Source of the DNA: an uncultured bacterium
GTDB lineage: Bacteria > Vulcanimicrobiota > Xenobia > Xenobiales > Xenobiaceae
Length of the DNA stretch: 64,000 nucleotides
Assembly (NCBI GenBank): GCA_934621605.1
Contig: CAKTUZ010000009.1
Coordinates: 22,163-86,162 of the forward strand
Direction: 5' to 3'
In this document: positions 26,463-35,447 of the stretch, in pieces
Position numbering within the stretch: position 1 is the stretch's first letter
Layout: every line of letters begins with the position of its first letter
Made by a program: the position numbers and the translations under genes
Notes under the pieces: generated by a model
What the model saw: only the letters and a program-made list of their open reading frames with translations
Told to the model about the DNA's origin: nothing
The model's database searches: none

Positions 26463-27773
26463 ATGAGCAAAAAATTTAAAGAAAAAGTACTGCGCGATCC
26501 TCTCTATGGAAACATAGCCATAACCCATCCTTTAATTCTGGAACTTATTGATTCTATGGAGTTTCAGAGACTGCGCCGCACACGCCAGTTAGGTATGTGT
26601 TTTAGTGTCTTTCACGGCGCCGAACATTCTCGCTTTCAGCATTCCATAGGTACAATGTGGCTTATGCAGCGCATTCTTACCTATTGGCGTGACAATAGCT
26701 TATTAAAAGCGCCGCCAGAAACAATACTAGCTGCTCAGGCTGCCGCTCTGCTACATGATATAGGCCATGGCCCCTTTTCTCACGCCCTGGAAAATTCTTT
26801 TTCTAAAGTAAATCACGAAGAACTCAGTTTAAGAATAGTCCGCCGTTTGGCTCCTTTATTTGCCAAATATTCACTTAACGCCGAAGATACCATAGCCATA
26901 ATGAAAGGAACTTATCCGCAACCTGTCTTTCATGAGCTCCTTTCCAGTCAATTAGATGTCGATCGTATGGATTATTTGCAGCGCGACTCCCTTTATACCG
27001 GCGCCAAATACGGACTTTTTGATATAGATCGCATTATTTACACTATACGTCCATTTAAGAATAGCGAAAATAAATATTGCTGTGCTGTCGATCACAAAGG
27101 TTGCGAAGCTGTAGAAGGATATTTATTTTGTCGTTATTTCATGCACTGGCAAGTCTATTTACACAAAACGGTACGTTCTTATGAAACTCTACTGCGAGTT
27201 ATTCTCAAAAGAGCTCATTATTTATATGAAAATTCTCCTCAATCTTTAGAATTGCCACGCAATTTACGTTTTCTCTTCGAAGCAGACGAAACGAAAGACG
27301 AAGCAAGTTTCTTGGATAATTATCTACAAATTGATGATTTTGACTTTTATCACACTTTGAAATTATGGAGTCAAAGTTCCGACGAAGTAATGGCCGATTT
27401 ATCCCGTCGCTTTTTGGGCAGACGTCCATTTAAAGCTTTTGATGATCCCGGTGACGGCCCCATTACCGACAAGATTAGAAAATATGTACAAAAACGGTTG
27501 GGAAGTAATTGGGAATGGTACTTCCATAAAGATACTCCCCAAAATTTAGGTTACGATATTTACCAACCGGGACGGGAGACTTCTCCTATACGCATTTTGG
27601 ATAATCCTCCCCACAATAGCTGGAAAGAAATATCTCAAGCCAGCCGTACTAAAGCTATTGAGGCGCTCTCCGAACCGGTTCGCCGCAGCCTGCTCATGGT
27701 ACCACGCGATTGTTACCGACATATAAAATCTTGGCTGGAAAAAGATCGCCCCTATCAAAGTACTATGTTCTAA
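26463..27773 (+). CDS. HD-domain phosphohydrolase (SAMHD1/YdhJ-like)
   Basis: A 436-residue predicted metal-dependent phosphohydrolase. The HD signature is intact: the first His in HGAEHSRFQHSIGT (about 48-61), the HD pair in AALLHDIGHGPFSHALE (about 93-109), and the downstream Asp in LDVDRMDYLQRDS (about 160-172). These features match the dNTPase-like HD branch that includes SAMHD1 and bacterial YdhJ-type proteins, often acting on nucleotides. The substrate cannot be read from sequence. ATG 26463 has no clear ribosome site; an in-frame TTG at 26448 is the alternative. A strong terminator follows. Confidence 0.85.
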   Translation: MSKKFKEKVLRDPLYGNIAITHPLILELIDSMEFQRLRRTRQLGMCFSVFHGAEHSRFQHSIGTMWLMQRILTYWRDNSLLKAPPETILAAQAAALLHDIGHGPFSHALENSFSKVNHEELSLRIVRRLAPLFAKYSLNAEDTIAIMKGTYPQPVFHELLSSQLDVDRMDYLQRDSLYTGAKYGLFDIDRIIYTIRPFKNSENKYCCAVDHKGCEAVEGYLFCRYFMHWQVYLHKTVRSYETLLRVILKRAHYLYENSPQSLELPRNLRFLFEADETKDEASFLDNYLQIDDFDFYHTLKLWSQSSDEVMADLSRRFLGRRPFKAFDDPGDGPITDKIRKYVQKRLGSNWEWYFHKDTPQNLGYDIYQPGRETSPIRILDNPPHNSWKEISQASRTKAIEALSEPVRRSLLMVPRDCYRHIKSWLEKDRPYQSTMF

Positions 27774-27790
27774 GTAACATTTTTGTCTAA

Positions 27791-27828
27791 TAATAAAAGA
27801 AGCAGCTAGCTAGCTGCTTCTTTTATTA
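27791..27828. terminator. Strong bidirectional terminator after the HD gene
   Basis: TAATAAAAGAAGCAGCTA (27791-27808) is exactly complementary to TAGCTGCTTCTTTTATTA (27811-27828), an 18-bp perfect stem around two bases; the T-run is in the 3' arm. It lies 17 bp after the HD gene and before the convergent pseudopilin gene, so it can serve both strands. Confidence 0.85.
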
Positions 27829-27936
27829 TGATTAGGCAGAGTTATAAACATTGCCTTAGTATATTACCATTCCACGCTCCAAGCCAAAGGATTCCAATTT
27901 ATCGAAAAATCTCTTTCTCGCCAGAGCAGTAAATAG

Positions 27937-28905
27937 TTACTTCATACTGTTGCGAGGAATAACCGTTATATCATATTGCAAAGTGTAAGCACCCACACGA
28001 TTGGAAGCGCCACTGAGCGTATCCAGCTTTCTTAAAGCCTGGGCATTGCTGATATCCACATTCTCTTCATGCTTTAACTCTTTGCCCAAACTCATTCCCC
28101 GCTGCTGCTGAGCGCGGCGCAACTCGGCCAAACGAGCCGACTTAATAACCAAAGTAACTTCCGGCTTATTGGTAATAACGCGAAAAGCTACAATACAGTC
28201 AGCTAAAATTTGAATTTTACAATCCTTTGCAAGATCTCCAGTAAAAAGATTTATTTGACCGCCATTGTTTTCCGGCTGCACAATATACTTACCAACGTTG
28301 GATTCATCTAACAAAGCACTAGCATTTTTGAGAACTTCACAGCGAATCAGCCATTTATGAGGACAAGACTCTGGACCGCCGCAAATATCTTCCATAGTCC
28401 CGCCATATTTTTCTTTATGCAAATTGGGCCCAATAGTTGAAACATAATAAATAACATTTTTATTCCAATTGGGAATACCGGAATCATTGCGCGAAAAGCG
28501 CTCGGCAGCACTGACTACTTCGGAATCAATACTGCCGGGGATACTGCTATTATCATTATAAGCCGAAAGCATCCATACAGCTTGTCCATAATTTGGCTGT
28601 TTAGATTGATCGATTTCCTTTCCGGTTACGACCTTCTTTAAACTGCTAGGATTATATTTATCGTAAGAGGCCACACCGAGGCCGCCAAAACTGGCCCGCC
28701 GAATATCATCCATAGCGAAAACGCCCACTTTACGCATCATTGTCTGCGTAACGGTGCGTCCTTCAATACTACGCCAAGAGTCCATACCGTACTGAACAAC
28801 GGTAAAAAGTACCAGCATCAGAACACTAAAAACGCCAGTAGTAATTAAAACTTCGACTAAAGTAGCGCCTAAGTTGTCTTTTCGGCGGCTTGGAACAATA
28901 TTCAT
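27937..28905 (-). CDS. Pseudopilin-like protein with type IV prepilin leader
   Basis: A 322-residue protein with a class III prepilin signal: a basic leader (MNIVPSRRKDNLG) cut after Gly-13, then ATLVEVLITTGVFSVLMLVLF with Glu at position +5 of the mature protein. The large C-terminal globular part suggests a minor pseudopilin (GspJ/GspK-like size). It is second in an operon with another prepilin-like gene 17 bp upstream. AGGAGG precedes the ATG. The obvious partner machinery is the gspC-F locus at 8597-17648; that they work together is inference, as is the specific class. Confidence 0.85.
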   Translation of the reverse strand: MNIVPSRRKDNLGATLVEVLITTGVFSVLMLVLFTVVQYGMDSWRSIEGRTVTQTMMRKVGVFAMDDIRRASFGGLGVASYDKYNPSSLKKVVTGKEIDQSKQPNYGQAVWMLSAYNDNSSIPGSIDSEVVSAAERFSRNDSGIPNWNKNVIYYVSTIGPNLHKEKYGGTMEDICGGPESCPHKWLIRCEVLKNASALLDESNVGKYIVQPENNGGQINLFTGDLAKDCKIQILADCIVAFRVITNKPEVTLVIKSARLAELRRAQQQRGMSLGKELKHEENVDISNAQALRKLDTLSGASNRVGAYTLQYDITVIPRNSMK

Positions 28906-28922
28906 ATTATTAAGCTGCCCTC

Positions 28923-29528
28923 CTAGAACTCCGAGCTGATATTATAAAGCCGACTCATCTCACAGCGCAAAATACCGGCATGCGTCATACTCAAAGTAGT
29001 ATCATTTGCTTTTTTTGTAGATGACATATTTCCATTATCAGAGCTATACTCGCCTACTTGATCGCCGCTTTTGCCCCACCAAACTACTACATCGAGTTTT
29101 ACCAACTGGTTATCGATAGTGGTGCCTCCTACCGAAGTACCGCTGTCGGTATTATCTATTCTGGTAGAATTCAACTCCCATACAAAAGTAGTGTTGTTGA
29201 GGTTTTTAATACCGGAAGCTACCATTCCGCCTTTTTTCAAATTCTCAAAGGCGCCTGCATCAGCCTCTTTGTCAACCTGATTAACGATATTATAAACATC
29301 CTTAGTTAGAACTGTCTCGGCGACAATAACACCCGCCGTCAGGTCAGTAGTCTTTTGACTGGCTTTCATAGAGCCGGTAAAAACGGCCAAAACCAAAAGA
29401 AGAGTAACAGACATAATGCCCACAGAGACCATCAGTTCCAGCAAGCTAAAGCCTGTGCACTTTCGACGACGCTCCAATATATAATGGCTGGCCGAACATT
29501 TATTATTCACGCGGCAGCTGACCTTCAT
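28923..29528 (-). CDS. Pseudopilin-like protein with type IV prepilin leader
   Basis: A 201-residue protein with a longer basic leader ending RRRKCTG, followed by FSLLELMVSVGIMSVTLLLVL with the +5 Glu, as required for prepilin peptidase processing. The remaining domain is polar (WVWWGKSGDQVG-like segments) and resembles minor pseudopilins of the GspI/GspJ group in size. It is upstream of the other prepilin-like gene on the minus strand; a coiled-coil protein is encoded 73 bp further upstream. No prepilin peptidase gene is in the window. Confidence 0.83.
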   Translation of the reverse strand: MKVSCRVNNKCSASHYILERRRKCTGFSLLELMVSVGIMSVTLLLVLAVFTGSMKASQKTTDLTAGVIVAETVLTKDVYNIVNQVDKEADAGAFENLKKGGMVASGIKNLNNTTFVWELNSTRIDNTDSGTSVGGTTIDNQLVKLDVVVWWGKSGDQVGEYSSDNGNMSSTKKANDTTLSMTHAGILRCEMSRLYNISSEF

Positions 29529-29601
29529 AACCTTCGTTCCTTTAACTGTTAAAAAAACCGCCAGGGTTTTCAGTAAGTTATCTACCTCATTATAGCAAAA
29601 A

Positions 29602-30138
29602 TTAGCCCCACTCTACGGGTTCGTCATCAAATATAACGGCATTATTGCTTTTTTGAGCATCGTCGCCAGCAGCTTTAACACTTTCAGACCTTTTCAATTC
29701 AGTCAAAGCAAGTTCAAAACCGTTCAAACGCTCTTCAAAATGTTCAACCTTAGAGCGAATATCGATTGCCTCTACCGAAGCTTGGAGTTTATCCAACTTT
29801 TCTTCACAAGCTTTAACCTTTTTTGCCAAACGCTCGACGAGCGTACCATCCATCGACACCTGAGTACTGACTATAGGGCTGCCCGAAAAAGAAGCTTCAT
29901 TAGGATTTCCTATCAAACTAAATACTTTGTTTAAATCCTCTTTAAGAGAACTAACCTCGGCTAAAGAAGCCATACGAGAGACCACATCTGATATCTCACG
30001 GCGTATTTGCTCCAGATTGCCCAAAGCTTCTCTTTTTAGTTCAGCCTCGCTAAGCTGCTGCAAGTGGCGCAACTGAGACAAACTGCTGCGTACATTACTC
30101 TCTAATTTCTCTATTCGTTCTAGCATCCCGTCGGCCAT
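29602..30138 (-). CDS. Coiled-coil hypothetical protein
   Basis: No known family is recognised. The 178-residue product is nearly all charged heptad-like sequence (e.g. MLERIEKLESNVRSSLSQLR at the start and LAKKVKACEEKLDKLQASVE near residue 105), predicting a long coiled coil, with no signal peptide or membrane helix and a short acidic end (DDEPVEWG). GAGGAGG precedes the ATG at good distance. It is upstream of the pseudopilin genes on the same strand and may be the first gene of their operon, which would suggest a structural or regulatory role in that system; this is context only. Confidence 0.65.
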   Translation of the reverse strand: MADGMLERIEKLESNVRSSLSQLRHLQQLSEAELKREALGNLEQIRREISDVVSRMASLAEVSSLKEDLNKVFSLIGNPNEASFSGSPIVSTQVSMDGTLVERLAKKVKACEEKLDKLQASVEAIDIRSKVEHFEERLNGFELALTELKRSESVKAAGDDAQKSNNAVIFDDEPVEWG

Positions 30139-30231
30139 GACAGAGAATCCTCCTCAATTTTGGCTCCCCCCAACGCTCTTTCTGTCTTGTTGCAGGAAAG
30201 AACATGCCGCAAAACGCAAAAGAAAAGCGTT

Positions 30232-30588
30232 ATGAAAAAGACAAGTTTTCCAAATAACCCTTCTCTTCCCCTGCTCCAAAAATATGTGCAAGAAAAATGT
30301 ATCGAGCGAGGCTTTACTAAAGCCTCTAACTTGGAAACCTACTTACTTCTAACTGAAGAAGTGGGCGAATTGGCTAAAGCTATTCGCAAAAAGACAGCCC
30401 TTTTTAACGAAAAAGCCAAAGAACAATCTAAGAATCAGGGCAAAGAACAACTCATTCAAGACAACTTAGCCGAAGAAATGGCCGATATACTATCCTACTT
30501 ACTCGATCTGGCCAATCGCTTCGATATCGACCTTGCCGAGGCATTTAAGCGTAAAGAAGCAGAAAATGATCGACGAACTTGGTACTAA
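30232..30588 (+). CDS. MazG-like nucleotide pyrophosphohydrolase
   Basis: A 118-residue single-domain MazG-type protein. The metal-binding ExxE12-28ExxD pattern is visible: EEVGELAKAIR (about 38-48) and EEMADILSYLLDL (about 81-93). Such enzymes hydrolyse non-canonical or excess nucleoside triphosphates to monophosphates. I chose ATG 30232 (MKKTSFPNN); the upstream in-frame TTG at 30160 would add an unconserved stretch. A short frame (30204-30257) with a better ribosome site overlaps the start out of frame and could modulate translation. The insertion NEKAKEQSKNQGKEQ lies between the two motifs. Confidence 0.85.
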   Translation: MKKTSFPNNPSLPLLQKYVQEKCIERGFTKASNLETYLLLTEEVGELAKAIRKKTALFNEKAKEQSKNQGKEQLIQDNLAEEMADILSYLLDLANRFDIDLAEAFKRKEAENDRRTWY

Positions 30589-30599
30589 AGCCCCAAAAC

Positions 30600-31826
30600 T
30601 TAATCTAAACAAAATTCGCTATGAATAGCTTGAGACGCTTTAGCCAAAGCGCTTTCAGCTACTACGGCCGAAATTGTAATATGAGAGTCCGTTGTATAAA
30701 AGAGCTCAATGCCGCTATGAACTAAAGCCCGACAAATTCGCATCATCACTCCCGGCTGTCCGCGCATAGCCTGCCCTACAACCGACAACTTGGCACAACA
30801 AAAACGCATAGCAAAACTGCAACCAAGTTCTTTGAGCAAGTTTTTGGCTGTGTTTATATCGCTATTATTGAGTAAGAAACAAATTCTGTCCTCAGCAACG
30901 TTAATCATGTCCAAAGATAAAGCAGCTTCGGCCAAACGCTCAAAAATAGATAATCGACGTATACGCAAATCGGGAGTGGCCTGCAAATCTATACTCACCA
31001 TAGTATAGCCAGGCACACTGACAACTCCGGTAACTAGCTTTTCAACCTCTAACTGACGATCGGAGATACTAACACTGGCCGGATTACTGTCAATAACAGT
31101 ACCTTCCTTAGCGCTAAAAGTAGAACGTACTCGCAAAGGGATACGATGAGTCTGAGAAATTTCCACAGCTCTGGGGTGTAAAACTTTAGCCCCTTCGTTG
31201 GCCATTTCTCCCACTTCCACGTGGCTTATATGCTCTAAAACATGCGCAGAAGGCACATAGCGCGGATCGGCGGTCATTACACCTTCGACATCGGTGAAAA
31301 TATCCACCCGCTCAGCCCCAACGGCAGCTCCTAAAGCAACTGCAGTAGTGTCGCTGCCACCACGCCCCAAGGTAACGATCTCGCCGTGTTCATTTACTCC
31401 CTGAAAGCCCGCTACCACGGGGACAAATCCTTCTTGTAAAGCTGCCAAAAGTTCTTGAGGATCAATACTTTCTATACTGGCACTACCATAATGACCTACA
31501 GCAGCAATACCAGCTTGAGCACCGTCAAAAGCTTTAGCCTTAATACCCAAACTGCGCAAATAATGGCTGACAGTTACAGCCGAAATAATTTCCCCGCAAG
31601 CCATAAGCATATCACGCTCGCGCTCACTAACATTTGCGGAGTAATCTTTAATAAGTCCCAACAAACTGTCAGTGGCATACGGAGCAGGACGGCGCCCCAT
31701 AGCCGAAACGACCACAATTACCTGTTTTTTATTGTTCAGCTCACCACTAATCTTACCGGCCAAAGCTTTCCAGCCTTTTTCGGAAGCGACTGAAGTACCG
31801 CCAAATTTTTGTACAATAATGGACAT
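30600..31826 (-). CDS. lysC: Aspartate kinase
   Basis: Aspartate kinase commits aspartate to lysine, threonine, methionine and diaminopimelate synthesis. The 408-residue product (ATG 31826) begins SIIVQKFGGTSVAS, has GRGGSDTTAVALG (about 198-210) and FTDVEGVMTADPRYV, and ends with tandem ACT regulatory domains (about 265-408), suggesting feedback control by lysine and/or threonine. An apparent 42-residue upstream extension is the tail of asd in another frame. The start is four bases after the asd stop, so translation is probably coupled. It is the last gene of the M16-dapB-asd-lysC operon. Confidence 0.95.
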   Translation of the reverse strand: MSIIVQKFGGTSVASEKGWKALAGKISGELNNKKQVIVVVSAMGRRPAPYATDSLLGLIKDYSANVSERERDMLMACGEIISAVTVSHYLRSLGIKAKAFDGAQAGIAAVGHYGSASIESIDPQELLAALQEGFVPVVAGFQGVNEHGEIVTLGRGGSDTTAVALGAAVGAERVDIFTDVEGVMTADPRYVPSAHVLEHISHVEVGEMANEGAKVLHPRAVEISQTHRIPLRVRSTFSAKEGTVIDSNPASVSISDRQLEVEKLVTGVVSVPGYTMVSIDLQATPDLRIRRLSIFERLAEAALSLDMINVAEDRICFLLNNSDINTAKNLLKELGCSFAMRFCCAKLSVVGQAMRGQPGVMMRICRALVHSGIELFYTTDSHITISAVVAESALAKASQAIHSEFCLD

Positions 31827-31830
31827 AGAT

Positions 31831-32859
31831 TTACTCTGCGTCCCTTTCTTCAATGAGAGCTTGAGCAATATTAACAGCATTGGTAGCCGCGCCTTTGCGC
31901 AAATTATCGGCCACAACCCACATAGAAATGCCATGCTCAACAGTAGGATCACGACGAATGCGCCCTACCAAAACATCATCCTGTTCCTCACCTTCAGCGG
32001 GAGTAGGATAAAGTTCCCTAGACGGCTCATCTATTACTCGCACACAAGGGGCATGACTTAAGATAGCTCTAACTTCCTCAGGAGAGCACTCTTTGGCAAA
32101 AGAGGCTTGCACAGCTTCGGAATGAGCAAAGAAAACAGGCACACGCACACAAGTAGCCAATACGGGGAGAGCGGGAATTTCCAAAATCTTCTTGGTTTCG
32201 TTAACCATCTTGCTCTCTTCAGTAGTGTTGCCGTCTTCATCAAAACTGCCAATTTGTGGGAATAAGTTAAAACCGATCCGCTTGGGGAAACAAGACTTTC
32301 CTTCTACAGTTTGCCCTTCAAGTATTGCCTTAGTCTGACGGCGCAATTCTTCAACAGCTTCTTTGCCAGCGCCAGAGACAGATTGGTAAGTAGCCACATT
32401 AACGCTTTTAAGGTCGAAAGCTTTATGCAAAGGAGCCAACACAGACATCATTTGAATGGTGGAACAATTGGGATTAGCAATAATGCCTTTATGTTGTTTA
32501 ATAACGTGACTGTTAACTTCCGGAACAACCAATGGTACTTCCGGATCCATACGAAAAGTAGAGGAATTATCGATAACAACCGCTCCCGCAGCAGCAGCTT
32601 TCTTGACATATTCAGCTGAAGCCACATCACCGCCAGCAAAGAGAGCAATATCTGTACTTTTAAAATCGAAGGAAGCAATATCAGCTACTACAAGGGATTT
32701 ATCACGGAATTTTACTTCCGAACCAGCTGATCTGGCCGTAGCCACGGCACTTACTTCACCTATAGGTAATTGAGTGCGCTCAGCTAAAATTTTGAGCATC
32801 ATTGAGCCCACCAAACCGGTAGCTCCTACAACAGCGAAATTATATTTTTTAGTATTCAT
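31831..32859 (-). CDS. asd: Aspartate-semialdehyde dehydrogenase
   Basis: Asd reduces aspartyl phosphate to aspartate semialdehyde, the branch point to diaminopimelate and homoserine. With ATG 32859 the product has 342 residues: NAD(P)-binding FAVVGATGLVGSMML at the start, active-site Cys in IANPNCSTIQM (about residue 129) and the later His/Arg segment CVRVPVFFAHSEAVQ (about 234-248). Length is typical. It lies between dapB (64 bp upstream) and lysC (overlapping translation signals) in one leftward operon. Confidence 0.96.
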   Translation of the reverse strand: MNTKKYNFAVVGATGLVGSMMLKILAERTQLPIGEVSAVATARSAGSEVKFRDKSLVVADIASFDFKSTDIALFAGGDVASAEYVKKAAAAGAVVIDNSSTFRMDPEVPLVVPEVNSHVIKQHKGIIANPNCSTIQMMSVLAPLHKAFDLKSVNVATYQSVSGAGKEAVEELRRQTKAILEGQTVEGKSCFPKRIGFNLFPQIGSFDEDGNTTEESKMVNETKKILEIPALPVLATCVRVPVFFAHSEAVQASFAKECSPEEVRAILSHAPCVRVIDEPSRELYPTPAEGEEQDDVLVGRIRRDPTVEHGISMWVVADNLRKGAATNAVNIAQALIEERDAE

Positions 32860-32923
32860 GCGCACAATTCACTTTCTATGGAGCACTTAAATCTCGACTC
32901 CAAGTTTGATTAGAAAAAATCGC

Positions 32924-33739
32924 CTAATCAATAATATTTTCCAAGCCAACGACCATACCGTCCAAATTGCGTACTTTCTGAATGGCAATAACTACTCCCG
33001 ACATAAAACACTCGCGAGCCGAGGCGCTGTGATGAATGGTCAAAGTTTCACCCTGACTGCCGAAAATAACTTCCTGATCGGCTAAGAATCCGGGCATACG
33101 TACAGAGTGAATGCGTATACCGCCATATTTGCCGCCCCTCACACCTTTTACAGACTCCTCACCTTCGACGGGAGCCCTGAACTTACCGCCAGACGCTCTG
33201 GCCATAGCTTCAGCAGTATACATAGCAGTGCCGGAAGGAGCATCGAGCTTGCGTTCGTGATGTTTTTCAATAATCTCAGCCCAATGAAAATATTTAGAAG
33301 CCATTTTGGCAAATTTCATCATCAAAACAGCACCCATAGCAAAATTGGGAGCAAATAAAATCGGATGAGAACTTTCTTTGGCTAAACTGGCTATAGCCTC
33401 GGAATCGACATTAGAAATACCAGTAGAGCCAATTACACAAGCCACATTATATTGGGCGGCTTTAAAAACCACTTCTTTAATAAAACTGCCAGTAGAAACT
33501 TCTACCAAGACGCCGCCACGGGCCGCAGATAAAGCCTGATCGATGTCGGGAGTGACTATAACTCCACAAGGTTCGCCGGTAACTAATTCTCCTATATCTT
33601 CACCCAAATGACGGGCATGACCGATAGCACCTACTAATTCCATGCCGACCTGTCCCAAAATTGTACGTACGATTTCACGTCCCATACGACCAGTAGCTCC
33701 GGAAACCACTACAGGAATCTGACTTAATACACCGTCCAC
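32924..33739 (-). CDS. dapB: 4-hydroxy-tetrahydrodipicolinate reductase
   Basis: DapB makes tetrahydrodipicolinate in the diaminopimelate/lysine pathway. The 271-residue enzyme has the dinucleotide-binding VVVSGATGRMGREIV (about 10-24), the catalytic segment EIIEKHHERKLDAPSGTA (about 157-174) with the conserved His pair and Lys, and ends normally. The start is GTG 33739 preceded by an excellent GAGGAGG. It lies 78 bp downstream of the M16 peptidase gene and upstream of asd. No dapA is in this cluster. Confidence 0.96.
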   Translation of the reverse strand: MDGVLSQIPVVVSGATGRMGREIVRTILGQVGMELVGAIGHARHLGEDIGELVTGEPCGVIVTPDIDQALSAARGGVLVEVSTGSFIKEVVFKAAQYNVACVIGSTGISNVDSEAIASLAKESSHPILFAPNFAMGAVLMMKFAKMASKYFHWAEIIEKHHERKLDAPSGTAMYTAEAMARASGGKFRAPVEGEESVKGVRGGKYGGIRIHSVRMPGFLADQEVIFGSQGETLTIHHSASARECFMSGVVIAIQKVRNLDGMVVGLENIID

Positions 33740-33816
33740 ACAAACCTCCTCAATGCGAAAGAAAAATTTTATTTTTTATAGTTATCGGTTATATTTCAAC
33801 CGCTCAATTTCACGTT

Positions 33817-35094
33817 CTATAGAGAATATATAGGGCCAGCAGCAGCGATCGTCAACTTATCCAAGTCAAAGAATTCTCGGGAAAATTCTATAATGTCGCT
33901 GTTTTTTACTCTGTCCAAATCTCGACAAAGCTCTTCCAAGCTAATTTGCCGTCCCCAGACGCGTTCATTTTGCACAATGCAGCTCATACGCCCAAAACTG
34001 GATTCCAAACTCAGAGCATATGAACTCTTAATATGCTGACAAGCTCTCTCCAGCTCGTCCTCAGTTATACCTTCCGCCAAAATATCTCGGAAAATTTTAC
34101 GTATACTATCCATGACGGCAGAAACATTAGCTGCCGAACAACTTACTTCAACGCCAAAAAGTCCGGCATCACTGTAAGTAGAACGAAATGTCTCTACAGA
34201 ATAAGCTAGACCACTCTTTTCGCGAATTTCTTGGAAAAGACGACATGAAAGTGAACCGCCCAAGACACTGTCTAACACAGACAGAATACATCCTCGCGGA
34301 TCATCTTGCGCCAAGCATTGCCAACCGCAACAAATACTTACCTGTTCGGTAGGACGATACTTCACGCTAACGACCGCAGTCGGTTTAGGTGTACCTCCCA
34401 GAGGACAAGCCCACCACAACTTTGGCCCGGCTGTGCAGCAAAACTGCGAAACAGAGCGACGCATAAGCCATCCATTTTGTAAATAGCGCTTAGCTAATTG
34501 TACCAATTGTTCGTGTTCTATGGCACCAGCAGCGGCCACAATAATGCGCTCCGGCTTATAATGACGGTGTAAATATTCAAAAAGCGCACTCTGAGTGAAG
34601 CTTTGTACCGATTCAATAGTTCCCTGAATAGGCTTGCCTAAAGGATGCTCAGGCCAAATTGAAGCATAAAAAAGGTCAGAAGCCAATTCATCGGTTTCGT
34701 CTTCAACCATTTTAATCTCTTCACAGACAACGCCTTGCTCGCGTCTCAATTCCGCCTCATCAAATGAAGAGTTTACCAACATGTCGGCTAAAATTTCAAA
34801 AGCCTGATCGACATGCTCACTGAGCACAACCGTGTATAAACATGTTTGCTCTTGCTCGGTAAAAGCATTCATACGGCCGCCCAATAGATCCATATCCTGA
34901 GCCAAACGCAAAGCCGTACGTCGCTCTGTGCCTTTAAAAAGCATATGCTCCAAAAAATGAGCCATTCCCAAATTGTACGGCTCGTCGCAGCGAGTTCCAC
35001 TCTGAACCCACACTCCAAGAGAGCACGACGCAAATTGAGGAATTTGCTCACTGATTACCAAAATACCATTGGTTAATTCGGTTTTCTTGATCAT
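33817..35094 (-). CDS. M16-family zinc peptidase (processing-peptidase-like)
   Basis: A 425-residue inverzincin. The HxxEH zinc motif is in MAHFLEHMLFKGTERR (about 44-59) and the distal Glu in REQGVVCEEIKMVEDE (about 117-132). A C-terminal M16 half with a conserved 'GLAYSVETF' segment follows (about 290). There is no signal peptide, so it probably acts in the cytoplasm. Its position just upstream of dapB-asd-lysC recalls the Bacillus subtilis mlpA/ymxG gene next to asd-dapG. Substrate unknown. A second M16 gene is at 54212-55531. Confidence 0.9.
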   Translation of the reverse strand: MIKKTELTNGILVISEQIPQFASCSLGVWVQSGTRCDEPYNLGMAHFLEHMLFKGTERRTALRLAQDMDLLGGRMNAFTEQEQTCLYTVVLSEHVDQAFEILADMLVNSSFDEAELRREQGVVCEEIKMVEDETDELASDLFYASIWPEHPLGKPIQGTIESVQSFTQSALFEYLHRHYKPERIIVAAAGAIEHEQLVQLAKRYLQNGWLMRRSVSQFCCTAGPKLWWACPLGGTPKPTAVVSVKYRPTEQVSICCGWQCLAQDDPRGCILSVLDSVLGGSLSCRLFQEIREKSGLAYSVETFRSTYSDAGLFGVEVSCSAANVSAVMDSIRKIFRDILAEGITEDELERACQHIKSSYALSLESSFGRMSCIVQNERVWGRQISLEELCRDLDRVKNSDIIEFSREFFDLDKLTIAAAGPIYSL

Positions 35095-35102
35095 ATTAAT
35101 TT

Positions 35103-35318
35103 AAACTTGTGAACTACCCATCACCTGAAGGCAACGGGCTTCTAAGGAGCTAACATACCCGTTTGAGAAGTTTGATCTTTAAGTTTCCGCCTATCACTAG
35201 GCAAGCCTTACCCTTTACGGGCGTGTCCACTTCGCCCCTACCGTATAGGATAGCCATATCCACAACGCCGCTTTCGCGTATCGTACCATACACTTTACCA
35301 AAAGTGTAGCATTGTAGT
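35103..35318 (-). mobile_element. Probable remnant of an IS200/IS605-type element (right end)
   Basis: The stretch GAACTACCCATCACCTGAAG (35111-35130) followed by GCAACGGGCTTCT has the 'GAACTACCC...GGGCTTC' hairpin form typical of IS200/IS605 right ends next to tnpB. On the minus strand a frame without stops runs from about 35318 to a TAG at 35152-35150 and could be the decayed 3' end of tnpB, though I cannot align it confidently. A hairpin ACACTTT-acca-AAAGTGT is at 35290-35307. No intact transposase is present. The 35095-35447 gap otherwise holds only the recN promoter region. Confidence 0.42.
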
Positions 35319-35447
35319 GAAAGCTCAAAGCTGGGGCCATTTTCTTGTCTGGATCCTTCTTTCCTTTACCGAGGAAAAGAGGAAGAAAAAAAACAAAAAA
35401 TGAAATTTTTCCTTATAAATTTTCCTGCTGCAGATTGGAAAGATTTT

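Noticed and set aside
33740..33816. Lysine riboswitch upstream of dapB or lysC
   Set aside because: The gaps are too short and no riboswitch-like structure was recognised.
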